A DNA stretch of 64,000 nucleotides, from the NCBI RefSeq assembly GCF_900142845.1, contig NZ_FSRU01000001.1, positions 3,100,001 through 3,164,000 of the forward strand, in the 5' to 3' direction. This DNA is from Paraburkholderia phenazinium. Its GTDB lineage: Bacteria > Pseudomonadota > Gammaproteobacteria > Burkholderiales > Burkholderiaceae. The translations under genes were made by a program, and so were the position numbers. Every line of letters starts with the position of its first letter. The first letter of the stretch is position 1. The notes under the pieces were generated by a model. It was not told where the DNA came from and did no database searches. It saw only the letters and a list, made by a program, of their open reading frames with translations. Positions 53,517 through 63,062 of the stretch are shown here, piece after piece.

Positions 53517-54455
53517 TCACCGATACATCTGCGCGGTCGACGACCACTTGAACGTGCGCCGCCACTTGCCCCCCTGCTGTCGGAGCTGGATATCGTGGAA
53601 GCCGTCGGTCGCGCCCGGCAGGATCACGAGCGAGTTGCTGGCCTCGTACTCGTCGTGATCGCGCGTGCCGTCCTTGTGCCAGTCGCCGGCGATCAGCTTG
53701 TCGAAGGTCATGGGGCGTGCGAACACGACCCGCAATGCTTTGCCGTCGACCCGGAACAGATACAACGCTTCAAAATGGCCTCCGCCGCCGGCATAGCCCT
53801 CGCTCCAACCGGCGCGAACGCCGAACGCATACTCGCCGCTTTTGATCTGGTACGGCGCGAGGTCGAATCGCTTCCAGCTGGCCGGCATGGCCAGTTTGGC
53901 GTCGTTGGCGTCCTTTGCGTCCAGCGCCTCAGGCAAGTCGAGATCCGTGTCGCTCCAGTCGGTCTGCGTATCGACAGGCGTTTCGGTGCGCGCCACCAGC
54001 CTCGGCGCCCCGCCGCCGGTCGCGTCGAAGACCCCGAACCACACCTGCCTGTTTTCCGAATCGCTGCTATCGAAGCTCTCGCATTGGCCGCGCGCGTATT
54101 GCTGCGCATCAGCCGCGTCCTCAGGCGTGTCGGCGAGGCAAATCATCGCGACGTACGCGTTTGCGCGTTGCGGCCAGGGCTTGGCGCCTGCAAGAACCAC
54201 GCGTTTCGGATCCTGGCCGGGCGCCAGTTGCTGCACCAGATACGGTGTGCTGAAACCTGCGGGCAACGCTGTGCCAAAGCCGTCGGGCTGCTTAGCGCCG
54301 CTCATGCCGCTGTCGGATAGCTTCCGCGCGTCTTGCGTCTTGATGGCGCCGGGGACGGCGTCGAGCGAGTGGACGGTCGTGTCGGCCATGACCGTCGTGA
54401 CGTGAAGGACACTCATCAAAGGGCACAGGAGCAGGGCGGCGCGGCGGATTTTCAT
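53517..54455 (-). CDS. Exported protein of unknown function
   Basis: Secreted protein of 312 aa with a signal peptide (residues 1-25, ending VMADTT). The mature part has acidic regions (DWSDTDLDLPEALDAKDAND), a Gly-rich turn GYAGGGGHFEALYLF and a dockerin/EF-like acidic stretch WHKDGTRDHDEYEASN that could bind calcium. No family recognised. It is a single gene between convergent and divergent neighbours. Confidence 0.7.
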   Translation of the reverse strand: MKIRRAALLLCPLMSVLHVTTVMADTTVHSLDAVPGAIKTQDARKLSDSGMSGAKQPDGFGTALPAGFSTPYLVQQLAPGQDPKRVVLAGAKPWPQRANAYVAMICLADTPEDAADAQQYARGQCESFDSSDSENRQVWFGVFDATGGGAPRLVARTETPVDTQTDWSDTDLDLPEALDAKDANDAKLAMPASWKRFDLAPYQIKSGEYAFGVRAGWSEGYAGGGGHFEALYLFRVDGKALRVVFARPMTFDKLIAGDWHKDGTRDHDEYEASNSLVILPGATDGFHDIQLRQQGGKWRRTFKWSSTAQMYR

Positions 54456-54709
54456 TTGATGCAGTGAAAGTTTCGATGGCGGAATTATGGCGAAAATTTT
54501 CCGGCGACGGGCGCGTCAAGCAGCCGGGACAACGCGCGAGGCCGCCGGACCAAGGCCGGCCCATGCGCATTAAATATTCCCACCGGCGAATTTTTATTCA
54601 ATTTTGCTTCAATATTTTTCGAGGACACTTATCGCTGCACATCCACGTTGATTCCCACCGCGTTGTGCACCGGGCCGGGCCACCCACACTGCAGGCAGGG
54701 AACAGATCA

Positions 54710-55861
54710 ATGAAACATCGTGTGCAAGAGCTGACGGGATTGCGTGCCATCGCGGTGACGATGGTCGTCGTGGGTCATGCGCAGCGTTTGTTCGCCGGCG
54801 GCTATACCGGCCTGCTCAAGCCGCTGCGGCTGTTTGCCGATGGCCGCCTGGGCGTGCTGGTGTTTTTCGTCCTGAGCGGGTTCCTGATTACCAGCATCCT
54901 GCAGGCCGAGTTGAAGAGCACCGGCAGCATCAAACTGCTGCCCTTCTATGTGAAACGGGCACTGCGGATATGGCCGGCTTTCTATACTTACCTCGCGGCT
55001 GTCGTCGTTCTGTCGATGATCGGATGGATCGACCTCGACCGTCGCCAGGTCCTGTTCGCGGCGTTGCATGTGTGGAACTACTCCGCGTTGGCAGGCATGT
55101 CCGCCGACAATGCGCTTCATGCCGACGGCGCCTGGTACCTCGGCCACTTCTGGACACTCGCGCTGGAAGAGCAGTTCTATTGGTTGTGGCCGCCACTACT
55201 TTTTTATATCTGGCGGCGCAATAGCCAGCGCGTGCTCGTGACGCTGATCTTCGCCGTGCCGTTGATCAGAGTGGCCACCTATTTCGCGGCGCCGCAATTG
55301 CGCGGGCAACTGAGCATGATGTTCCATACGGGCATCGACCCGATCCTGATTGGCTGTTTCGTCGCGCTCAACAAGGACCGCCTGGACGCCTGGGTTCGCT
55401 CATGGCCTGGCGGCCCGCTTATTCCTACCTTGATGGTGCTCGTGCTGTTCGTTCTCATGCCGGTCGCCGAATCGCGGCTCGGCGGATTCTGGAGCGCGAC
55501 CTACGGGACGACCTTCGAAGCGGCGCTCGTCGGCCTCGTGATCGTAGTCCTCTACTATCAGCGCGATTTCTGGTGCTCGCGACTCTTCCGGACAGCGCCG
55601 TTCGTTTTCGTCGGCACCATTTCGTTCAGCCTGTATCTCTGGCAGCAACTGTTTGCGAATGTGAACCTGCCGATCGCCCATGCGTTCCCGCTCGGCATTC
55701 TGGAGGCCCTGGGGATGGCAACCGCCAGCTACTATTTCATCGAAGCCCCGTTCCTGCGCCTCAAGGACCGCGTGGCGAGCCGGCTGCGGCGCCTGCCTGC
55801 CAACGACGCGGGTCTGCTGACGCCCGCCTCCGACGGCATCGGGCCAAAGGCGCTGGAATAA
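54710..55861 (+). CDS. Membrane acyltransferase, family 3 (OafA-like)
   Basis: Polytopic membrane acyltransferase of 383 aa with about ten helices. The N-terminal LTGLRAIAVTMVVVGHAQR contains the conserved histidine, VFFVLSGFLIT follows near residue 50 and a basic RALRIWPAFYTYL segment near residue 85. Such enzymes acetylate or succinylate surface polysaccharides, LPS or secreted metabolites. The ATG at 54710 is chosen because AGGGAACAG precedes it. It is not in a visible glycan cluster, so the acceptor is unknown. Confidence 0.9.
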   Translation: MKHRVQELTGLRAIAVTMVVVGHAQRLFAGGYTGLLKPLRLFADGRLGVLVFFVLSGFLITSILQAELKSTGSIKLLPFYVKRALRIWPAFYTYLAAVVVLSMIGWIDLDRRQVLFAALHVWNYSALAGMSADNALHADGAWYLGHFWTLALEEQFYWLWPPLLFYIWRRNSQRVLVTLIFAVPLIRVATYFAAPQLRGQLSMMFHTGIDPILIGCFVALNKDRLDAWVRSWPGGPLIPTLMVLVLFVLMPVAESRLGGFWSATYGTTFEAALVGLVIVVLYYQRDFWCSRLFRTAPFVFVGTISFSLYLWQQLFANVNLPIAHAFPLGILEALGMATASYYFIEAPFLRLKDRVASRLRRLPANDAGLLTPASDGIGPKALE

Positions 55862-56113
55862 GCGCTGAGGTGCGAGGTGCGCGCCGTACGCGCGACCTTT
55901 TCCCTACCAACGCGCAGGCACATGAAACTTGCCTTGCCTGCCGGATTTCTCCACCGCGGCGATCAATTCGCGCGCGGCGGCACCTTGGATATCCGCTCGA
56001 GCGCCGAACCGGGTCCCTGCTTCACGGCTCGCCTTCCGGCCAGCCAGGCCGCGTGCGACAAAGCGACGGAGGTACCCGATTCGCTTCGTCGCACGCCCTC
56101 CGCTCGTGCGTCG

Positions 56114-56434
56114 TTACAGATAGCTGCAGACGTAGTCGAGCGTTTCGATCACGTCGATATCGAAGCGGCTCTTGCCCGGCACCGAGAACGTCTCGCCCGC
56201 GCCATACGTCGTCCACTCGTCGCTGCCGTCGAGACGGATACGGCATTGGCCGGCCTGCACTTCCATCAGTTCCGGCGCGTCGGTGCCGAAGTTGAGCGTG
56301 CCGGGTAGAATCACGCCGAGCGTCTTGCGCGTGCCGTCGGCGAACAGCACGGTATGCGAGACACACTTGCCGTCGAAGTAGACGTTGGCGCGTTTGATAA
56401 CGGAAACCTGATCGAATTGCGTTGCGGCCGTCAT
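56114..56434 (-). CDS. ppnP: Pyrimidine/purine nucleoside phosphorylase
   Basis: Small cupin-fold phosphorylase (DUF1255/YaiE family) of 106 aa that splits nucleosides to base and ribose 1-phosphate. Diagnostic stretches are [38 protein letters not shown] and [25 protein letters not shown] precedes the ATG. The gene lies 70 bases downstream of the putative oxygenase gene on the same strand and may be co-transcribed with it. Confidence 0.93.
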   Translation of the reverse strand: MTAATQFDQVSVIKRANVYFDGKCVSHTVLFADGTRKTLGVILPGTLNFGTDAPELMEVQAGQCRIRLDGSDEWTTYGAGETFSVPGKSRFDIDVIETLDYVCSYL

Positions 56435-56504
56435 GGCGGTCTTCCTATGGGTCAACGTGAATGGATGCGTTGGCGCGGTCTGTCGGGCCGGCGCCAGCCC
56501 GCCA

Positions 56505-57215
56505 TCATACAGGCACAACCGGACACCAACGGCCCGAGTCCGGACACACCGTGACCGCCTCGCCGTGCAGCCGCACGCCCTCTTCATCGGGTGGCAGCGA
56601 GCCAACAGGGGCAACGTCGAAGGCAATCTTCAGTGCGCTCGCAACGCAGGCCTCTTCGATGGGCAGCTCCCACGTCAAAAATATCTGGATGCAGTCCCGA
56701 TCCGGCGCGAAGTCGGCCGCGTTAAAGCCGCTGCTGCCGCGTTGAATCACGCCATGGGGTTGACCCGTGTCGAACAGGATGACCGTGCCCCGCGTCAATG
56801 GAATGCGCTGGCCCGACGAAGGAAAGTGCACATCCAGTCCCTTGTCCTCGCTCAGGAACAGATTGCAGAAGGCGGCGCCGCCATATTGCGCACCGTCGTG
56901 GTGATACCTCGCGCCGCGACAGGCCATGAGGGCAACGTCGCTGCCGGCGAGTATCCCGGGCAGTCCAAGCGCGCCGGTCCAATCGGACACCGCTTGCACG
57001 CAGCGCGTGTAGTCGGGCCAGCGCGCCCGCGCTCGCGCCAGGGGCATGACCTCGACGTCGCCGGGCTCGAGATCCATGTGCGAGGCGATCTCGCGGTCCC
57101 AATCTGCCAGCAGGCGTGCGGAGGGCATCGGCACGTCGACCATGCCCGACAGCACGACGTCGCTCACGCACCGACTGCGGATGGCGTCGTCACTCCAGAA
57201 GTATGAGGTCAGCAT
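56505..57215 (-). CDS. Putative 2-oxoglutarate/Fe(II)-dependent oxygenase
   Basis: Protein of 236 aa. Candidate iron ligands form the facial triad H105-x-D107 ([11 protein letters not shown]) and H154 ([10 protein letters not shown]), as in AlkB or prolyl-hydroxylase-like oxygenases; a downstream arginine for 2-oxoglutarate may be in PDRDCIQIF. It is preceded by no clear ribosome site; the ATG at 57215 is the best start, since earlier codons lie in unlikely sequence. The family is not certain. Close to ppnP on the same strand. Confidence 0.6.
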   Translation of the reverse strand: MLTSYFWSDDAIRSRCVSDVVLSGMVDVPMPSARLLADWDREIASHMDLEPGDVEVMPLARARARWPDYTRCVQAVSDWTGALGLPGILAGSDVALMACRGARYHHDGAQYGGAAFCNLFLSEDKGLDVHFPSSGQRIPLTRGTVILFDTGQPHGVIQRGSSGFNAADFAPDRDCIQIFLTWELPIEEACVASALKIAFDVAPVGSLPPDEEGVRLHGEAVTVCPDSGRWCPVVPV

Positions 57216-57361
57216 GTGTTGCGCTTGATGCGGCCGATGCGGTTGAGGGGTGCATCTGCGCCATTGTAATGATTCCAGGGGGGCGCTTCGGCGTAAGCCG
57301 CGCGGGGAACCCGCCGTCAGCCATGCTGAAACCACCGGAATATATAGCACGCGACATGGAG

Positions 57362-58669
57362 CTAATGTGAAGATAACGCCTCGTTCGGCATGCGCGTGTC
57401 GGCTTGCACGAGAAACCGCGCACACAGCAACGAGCCGACACCCGCGAGGGCGATGACGCAGCCCATCGGCCAGGGCGTGCCGTCGGTGAAGATCCCCACC
57501 AGTGCCGATCCCAGGATGCCGGTTCCATACTGAATCGCCCCGATCAGCGCCGACACTGCGCCCGCGCGCTCCGGGAACAGGCCCAGCGCACCGGCAATCG
57601 AATTGGCCACGATGAAACCGGTTGCAGAGATAAACAGAAACAGCGGAATCACCAGACCCGCCAGGCCGCCCCAGTCGGTGCGTGCATCGACGGCAAGCAG
57701 CATGCCCGCGAGCGCGGCGCCGAGCGTGCCGACACGCATGAGGCGGTCACTGCCGAGTCGTCTCACGAGCCGCGAGTTGAGCAGATTCGTGATCATGATG
57801 CCGACAATGCCCGCACCGAACAGCAGCCCATAGAACTGCGGCGAAACGTGATGGTAGGTGATGTACGCGAACGGCGTGCCCGCGATATAGGCATACATGC
57901 CGCCGTAGAAAAACCCGCCTGCGCCGGCATAGCCGAGCAGCCGGCGATGCCGCAGCAGTTCGCCGTAGCGGCCCAGCGCGCGCGTGAGCGGTTCATGGCT
58001 GCGGCGCTGCGGCGGCAAGGTTTCAGGCAGCGCATAGAGCGCTGCCAGCGTCGCCAGACCGACGCCCACCAGCGTCCAGAAGATAGCCTGCCACGACGCC
58101 ACATGCAGAATCTGTCCGCCGAGACTCGGCCCGACCAGCGGAGCGATCGCCATCACGGTCATCAGCGTGGACATCATCTGGGCCGCACGGTGTCCCACAT
58201 AGAGATCGCGCACCATGGCGCGGGCCAGCACCACACTGGCGCATGCGCCCACCGCCTGCAGCGCGCGCCAGCCGATCATCATGGCCGCGCTGGTGGACAC
58301 GGCGCACCCCGCCGAACCGGCGATGAACAGCACGAGTCCGATGGCCACCGGCAAGCGGCGGCCGTAGCGATCGCCGATCGGCCCCCAGAAGAGTTGCCCC
58401 ACGCTGAAGCCGATCAGATACCCCGAAATCGTCAGTTCGACGGCGCCCATACTGGCATGCAGCGCCGTGCCCATGACCGGCAGCGCGGGCAAATACAGGT
58501 CCGTCGAGATGGAGGCGAATGCCATCAACATACTCAGGATTGCCAGGATTTTCAGGCTGTGCCCCTGCGCGCCCTGCTGCATGGATGCATCGGCGCCGAA
58601 CACGGCCGGCTCGTCTGAAGCGGCGGAATGCGTGTGCGGCAGAGCCGATGGCGGTTCTTTCACTGACAT
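57362..58669 (-). CDS. Bcr/CflA-family MFS drug efflux transporter
   Basis: Inner membrane antiporter of 435 aa with 12 predicted helices. The family motif STDLYLPALPVMGTALH lies in helix 1, motif A is WGPIGDRYGRRLPVAIG and ATPLVGPSLGG-type motif C is present as IAPLVGPSLGGQI. The ATG at 58669 is chosen over the one at 58684 because GGAAC lies before it. About 30 N-terminal residues are hydrophilic. It follows the aldo-keto reductase gene on the same strand across a strong hairpin. Confidence 0.92.
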   Translation of the reverse strand: MSVKEPPSALPHTHSAASDEPAVFGADASMQQGAQGHSLKILAILSMLMAFASISTDLYLPALPVMGTALHASMGAVELTISGYLIGFSVGQLFWGPIGDRYGRRLPVAIGLVLFIAGSAGCAVSTSAAMMIGWRALQAVGACASVVLARAMVRDLYVGHRAAQMMSTLMTVMAIAPLVGPSLGGQILHVASWQAIFWTLVGVGLATLAALYALPETLPPQRRSHEPLTRALGRYGELLRHRRLLGYAGAGGFFYGGMYAYIAGTPFAYITYHHVSPQFYGLLFGAGIVGIMITNLLNSRLVRRLGSDRLMRVGTLGAALAGMLLAVDARTDWGGLAGLVIPLFLFISATGFIVANSIAGALGLFPERAGAVSALIGAIQYGTGILGSALVGIFTDGTPWPMGCVIALAGVGSLLCARFLVQADTRMPNEALSSH

Positions 58670-58698
58670 GATTCGAAGTTCCATTTTTCATAAACGCG

Positions 58699-58740
58699 GC
58701 AAGCCGCCGGTGCCAGACTCGCTGGCAACCGGCGGCTTGC
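58699..58740 (-). terminator. Strong hairpin after aldo-keto reductase gene
   Basis: GCAAGCCGCCGGTGCCAG, loop ACTCG, CTGGC, one bulged A, then ACCGGCGGCTTGC: 18 pairs. It is 22 bases past the aldo-keto reductase stop on the minus strand and upstream of the efflux gene. No T run, but a very stable structure that should insulate the two genes. Confidence 0.6.
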
Positions 58741-58762
58741 TGCGACAGGTCAAGCTAGTCGA

Positions 58763-59794
<1,032 letters not shown>

Positions 59795-59875
59795 TCAATG
59801 CGATCGATCTTATGCCGTTGCACATGGCTCAACAATCCAACTAAACTTGCACGGGCTATTGAGAGAATTTCAACT

Positions 59876-60775
59876 ATGCTGCGCGCCGGACTTGCCGAAC
59901 TGACTGCTTTCGTCGCTATCGCCGACCAGCGAAGCTTTCGCGCGGCCGCCCGCACGCTCGGGGTGTCGCCGTCGGCCCTGAGCCACTCCATGCGCGGCCT
60001 GGAGGGACGGCTGGGCGTGCGGCTGTTCAACCGCACTACCCGCTCCGTCGCGCTGACCGAGGCCGGCGAACAACTCCTGTTGCGCGTGAGGCCGGCCATG
60101 GCGGACCTCGAAGATGCGGTAAATCAGGTTGCGTCCGCGCACGACCGGCCGTCCGGTTTGATTCGCATCAGTGCTTCGGAGGCCTCCGCGCGGCAGATCG
60201 TCCGTCATGTTCTTCCGGGCTTTCTTGCCGCCTACCCCGATATCCACGTGGAGTTTGTCGTCGACACGCGGCTCGTGGATATCGTGGCCGACGGTTTCGA
60301 TGCCGGCATCCGGGTCTTCGAAGACGTGCCGCGCGACATGATCGCGGTCCGCTTCGGCGCCGACATGCGCTTCGCCGCCGTGGCTTCGCCCGATTACCTG
60401 GCGCAGCACGCGCCACCTAAAACGCCGGACGATCTGGCGCAGCATCGCTGCATCCGTTTTCGCTTCGAGAGCGGTGCGCTCTACCGGTGGGATCTCGAAC
60501 GCCGCGGCAAGAGCGCCAGCATCGACGTCGATGGGCCGATGACGCTCGGCAACCTCAATCTGATGATCGAAGCCGCCTTGGCCGGCATCGGCATTGCCTG
60601 GATCCCGGAAAATCAGGTCACGGAGGAACTGGCATCGGGCCGGCTGGTGCATCTGCTGCCCGAGTGGAGTCCGTCCTTTGCCGGCCTGTGCCTCTATTAC
60701 CCGGCAAACCGCCATCCGCCTACCGCGCTGCGCTTGTTCGCCGACGCGGTACGCGAGTGGGCCCGCAGCCGTTAA
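59876..60775 (+). CDS. LysR-family transcriptional regulator
   Basis: LysR protein of 299 aa. The HTH is in FVAIADQRSFRAAARTLGVS and ALSHSMRGLEGRLGVRL. The upstream in-frame codons to 59741 overlap the divergent gene and are not used. It shares long similarity with the LysR at 61933 (LSHSMRGLE/LSHTIRGLE, RTTRSV, DMIAVR), so the two arose by duplication. Convergent and overlapping by four bases with the second aldo-keto reductase. Confidence 0.92.
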   Translation: MLRAGLAELTAFVAIADQRSFRAAARTLGVSPSALSHSMRGLEGRLGVRLFNRTTRSVALTEAGEQLLLRVRPAMADLEDAVNQVASAHDRPSGLIRISASEASARQIVRHVLPGFLAAYPDIHVEFVVDTRLVDIVADGFDAGIRVFEDVPRDMIAVRFGADMRFAAVASPDYLAQHAPPKTPDDLAQHRCIRFRFESGALYRWDLERRGKSASIDVDGPMTLGNLNLMIEAALAGIGIAWIPENQVTEELASGRLVHLLPEWSPSFAGLCLYYPANRHPPTALRLFADAVREWARSR

Positions 60776-61776
60776 GCAACCCGTCGCCCTTCGATCGGAT
60801 ACCCCGGATCCGTATAGCCCGGCGTCGACGCGTGGCCCGGTGCGACAAGACTGTCGACGAGCTTCTCGTCTTCCGCTCCGAGTTCCAGCTTCAACGCTTC
60901 GCCATAGCTGTCCCACTGCGCTTCGGTACGCGGCCCCGCGATCGCGCTGCTGACCAGCCGGTTTTTCAGCACCCACGCCAGTGCAAAGGCAATCGAAGTC
61001 GTCCCGCGCTGTGCGGCGTGAGCGGCGATCGTCTGAGCGATCTTGAGCGACTCAGGCCGCCATTCGGTCTGCTGGATCCGCTTGTCGCCGCGTCCTGCGC
61101 GCGAGTCGGCCGGTGGCGGCGCATCCAGCGCGTATTTGCCGCTGAGCACGCCGCGAGCGAGCGGGCTATACGGCACCACGCCGAGACCGTAGTGGGCAGC
61201 CGCCGGCAATTGCTCGACTTCCGCCGTGCGGTCGACCAGGTTGTAGAGCGGTTCGCTTGCCACCGGCCGGTCGATGCCGAGTTGATCGGCCAGACGCGCG
61301 ATCTCGGCAATGCGCCAGCCGCGGAAATTGGACACCCCGTAGTAGCGGATCTTGCCCTGGCGGATCAAGTCGGCAATCGCCCGCATGCCCTCTTCGAGCG
61401 GCGCATCCGTGACGGCGCGGTGAAAGTAGAGGATGTCGAGGTAATCGGTGCCGAGGCGCTTCAGACTCGCGTCGACCGACTGCATGATCCACTTGCGCGA
61501 TTGCCCCTGCTCGTTCGGGCCCTGCGTGGTCGGATAGCCGAATTTCGTGGCGATCACCCAGCTATCGCGTTGCTGCGCCACCGCGCGTCCGACGATCTCC
61601 TCGGAACGCCCTGCGTGATAGACGTCGGCGGTGTCGATGAAATTGACGCCCTGGTCGAACGCCTTGTCGATGATGCGCTTCGCGGTTGCCTCGTCCGTCT
61701 CGCCGCCGAACATCATGGCGCCGAGGCACAAGGGGGACACTTTGAGCGCGCTACGGCCCAGATATCGATAATCCAC
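60772..61776 (-). CDS. Aldo-keto reductase, second copy
   Basis: NADPH-dependent reductase of 334 aa. The tetrad is D and Y in FIDTADVYHAG, K in IATKFGY and H in YFHRAV. It is longer at the C-terminus and differs in cofactor loop (AIAGPRTEAQW) from the copy at 58763. The GTG at 61776 is chosen because GGAG is spaced 8 bases before it, while an ATG at 61815 lacks a ribosome site. Divergent from the second LysR gene. Confidence 0.9.
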   Translation of the reverse strand: MDYRYLGRSALKVSPLCLGAMMFGGETDEATAKRIIDKAFDQGVNFIDTADVYHAGRSEEIVGRAVAQQRDSWVIATKFGYPTTQGPNEQGQSRKWIMQSVDASLKRLGTDYLDILYFHRAVTDAPLEEGMRAIADLIRQGKIRYYGVSNFRGWRIAEIARLADQLGIDRPVASEPLYNLVDRTAEVEQLPAAAHYGLGVVPYSPLARGVLSGKYALDAPPPADSRAGRGDKRIQQTEWRPESLKIAQTIAAHAAQRGTTSIAFALAWVLKNRLVSSAIAGPRTEAQWDSYGEALKLELGAEDEKLVDSLVAPGHASTPGYTDPGYPIEGRRVA

Positions 61777-61915
61777 TGTGTATTCTCCGTTCGGGCCAAA
61801 GCCCGCAATAGACATTGCGAAAACATTGGCGGGTTGCAGCCGGTTCGACTGCCTATACCGCGCAATTTAATGGCTGCAGCCGGACGTGACTAGGCGGTAG
61901 AATTGGCATGCACAT

Positions 61916-61930
61916 ATGAATTGGATTCAT
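61916..61930. promoter_or_regulatory. Palindrome abutting second LysR start
   Basis: ATGAAT-TGG-ATTCAT, perfect 6-base arms ending two bases before the lysR ATG, in the divergent region with the second aldo-keto reductase. Fits a LysR autoregulatory site. Confidence 0.5.
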
Positions 61931-61932
61931 GA

Positions 61933-62826
61933 ATGGCACGCGAAAATTTTAACGACCTGCTGGCGTTCCTCGCGGTAGCGCGCGAACGCAGCTTTACGCG
62001 GGCGGCGGCGCAGCTCGGCGTGTCGCAGTCGGCGCTCAGCCACACGATCCGCGGACTCGAATCGCGCCTGGGGCTACGCCTGCTGACACGCACCACACGC
62101 AGCGTCTCCCCCACTCCGGCCGGCGAACGTCTGCTCGCAACCGTGGGACCGCGCTTCGAAGAAATCGACGAAGAGCTCGCCGCGTTGAGCGAGTTGCGCG
62201 ACAAGCCAGCCGGCACGATCCGCATCACCACCGACGAAAACGCCGCGCGCAACGTCCTGCGCCCCAAGCTCGCGCAACTGCTGCGCGAGTATCCGGACCT
62301 CAAGGTCGAGCTGATGGTCGACTATGGCCTGACCGATATCGTCGCGCAGCGCTTCGACGTCGGCGTCCGGCTTGGCGACCGGGTGGCGAAAGACATGATC
62401 GCGGTCCGCATTGCGCCGGACATGCGCATGACGGTGGTCGGCGCGCCTTCGTACTTTGCGAAGCGAACGCGGCCGAAAACGCCGCAAGACCTGACCGACC
62501 ACAACTGCATCAATCTGCGGCTGCCAACGTATGGCGGCCTCTATGCCTGGGAGTTCGAAAAGTCGGGCCACGAGCTCAAGGTGCGTGTCGAAGGCCAGTT
62601 GGTGTTCAACGCAAGCACTCAGATGCTCGATGCCGCTGTAGATGGTTGCGGCCTCGCGTATGTGCCGGAGGAGATGGCGCGACCGTATCTCGCCGACGGC
62701 AGCCTCAAGGCGGTACTCAAGGACTGGTGCCCGGCGTTCCCTGGCTATCACCTGTATTACCCGAGCCGACGTCAATCGTCGCGGGCTCTCGGTGTGCTGA
62801 TCGATGCGCTGCGCTATCGGGCGTAG
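61933..62826 (+). CDS. LysR-family transcriptional regulator
   Basis: LysR protein of 297 aa with HTH in FLAVARERSFTRAAAQLGVS and ALSHTIRGLESRLGLRL. The effector domain ends with the family-like CPAFPGYHLYYPSRR stretch; the paralogue at 59876 has the equivalent SPSFAGLCLYYPANR. Likely regulator of the divergent aldo-keto reductase. Its ribosome site overlaps the palindrome at 61916-61930. Confidence 0.92.
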   Translation: MARENFNDLLAFLAVARERSFTRAAAQLGVSQSALSHTIRGLESRLGLRLLTRTTRSVSPTPAGERLLATVGPRFEEIDEELAALSELRDKPAGTIRITTDENAARNVLRPKLAQLLREYPDLKVELMVDYGLTDIVAQRFDVGVRLGDRVAKDMIAVRIAPDMRMTVVGAPSYFAKRTRPKTPQDLTDHNCINLRLPTYGGLYAWEFEKSGHELKVRVEGQLVFNASTQMLDAAVDGCGLAYVPEEMARPYLADGSLKAVLKDWCPAFPGYHLYYPSRRQSSRALGVLIDALRYRA

Positions 62827-63062
62827 TGGTGCGTGCCGTCAGGTCAATTAACCATCCTTAACAGATTCAGCGCTTTCCGGCGCCGGGCTTCCCTTTACAC
62901 TGGTTCGCCTGCTCGAACTATCGACAGGGCAATGCTCCGGTACCGGCCTTTCCTGTCCCCCGCCTGATCCACTCAAGGCGCAGCGATGCAGACAGCCCGA
63001 TAGGTCGATGACGCCGATGTCACCGTGCATCTCGCCTTGATGCCTGATCGCTTATCGCCATC

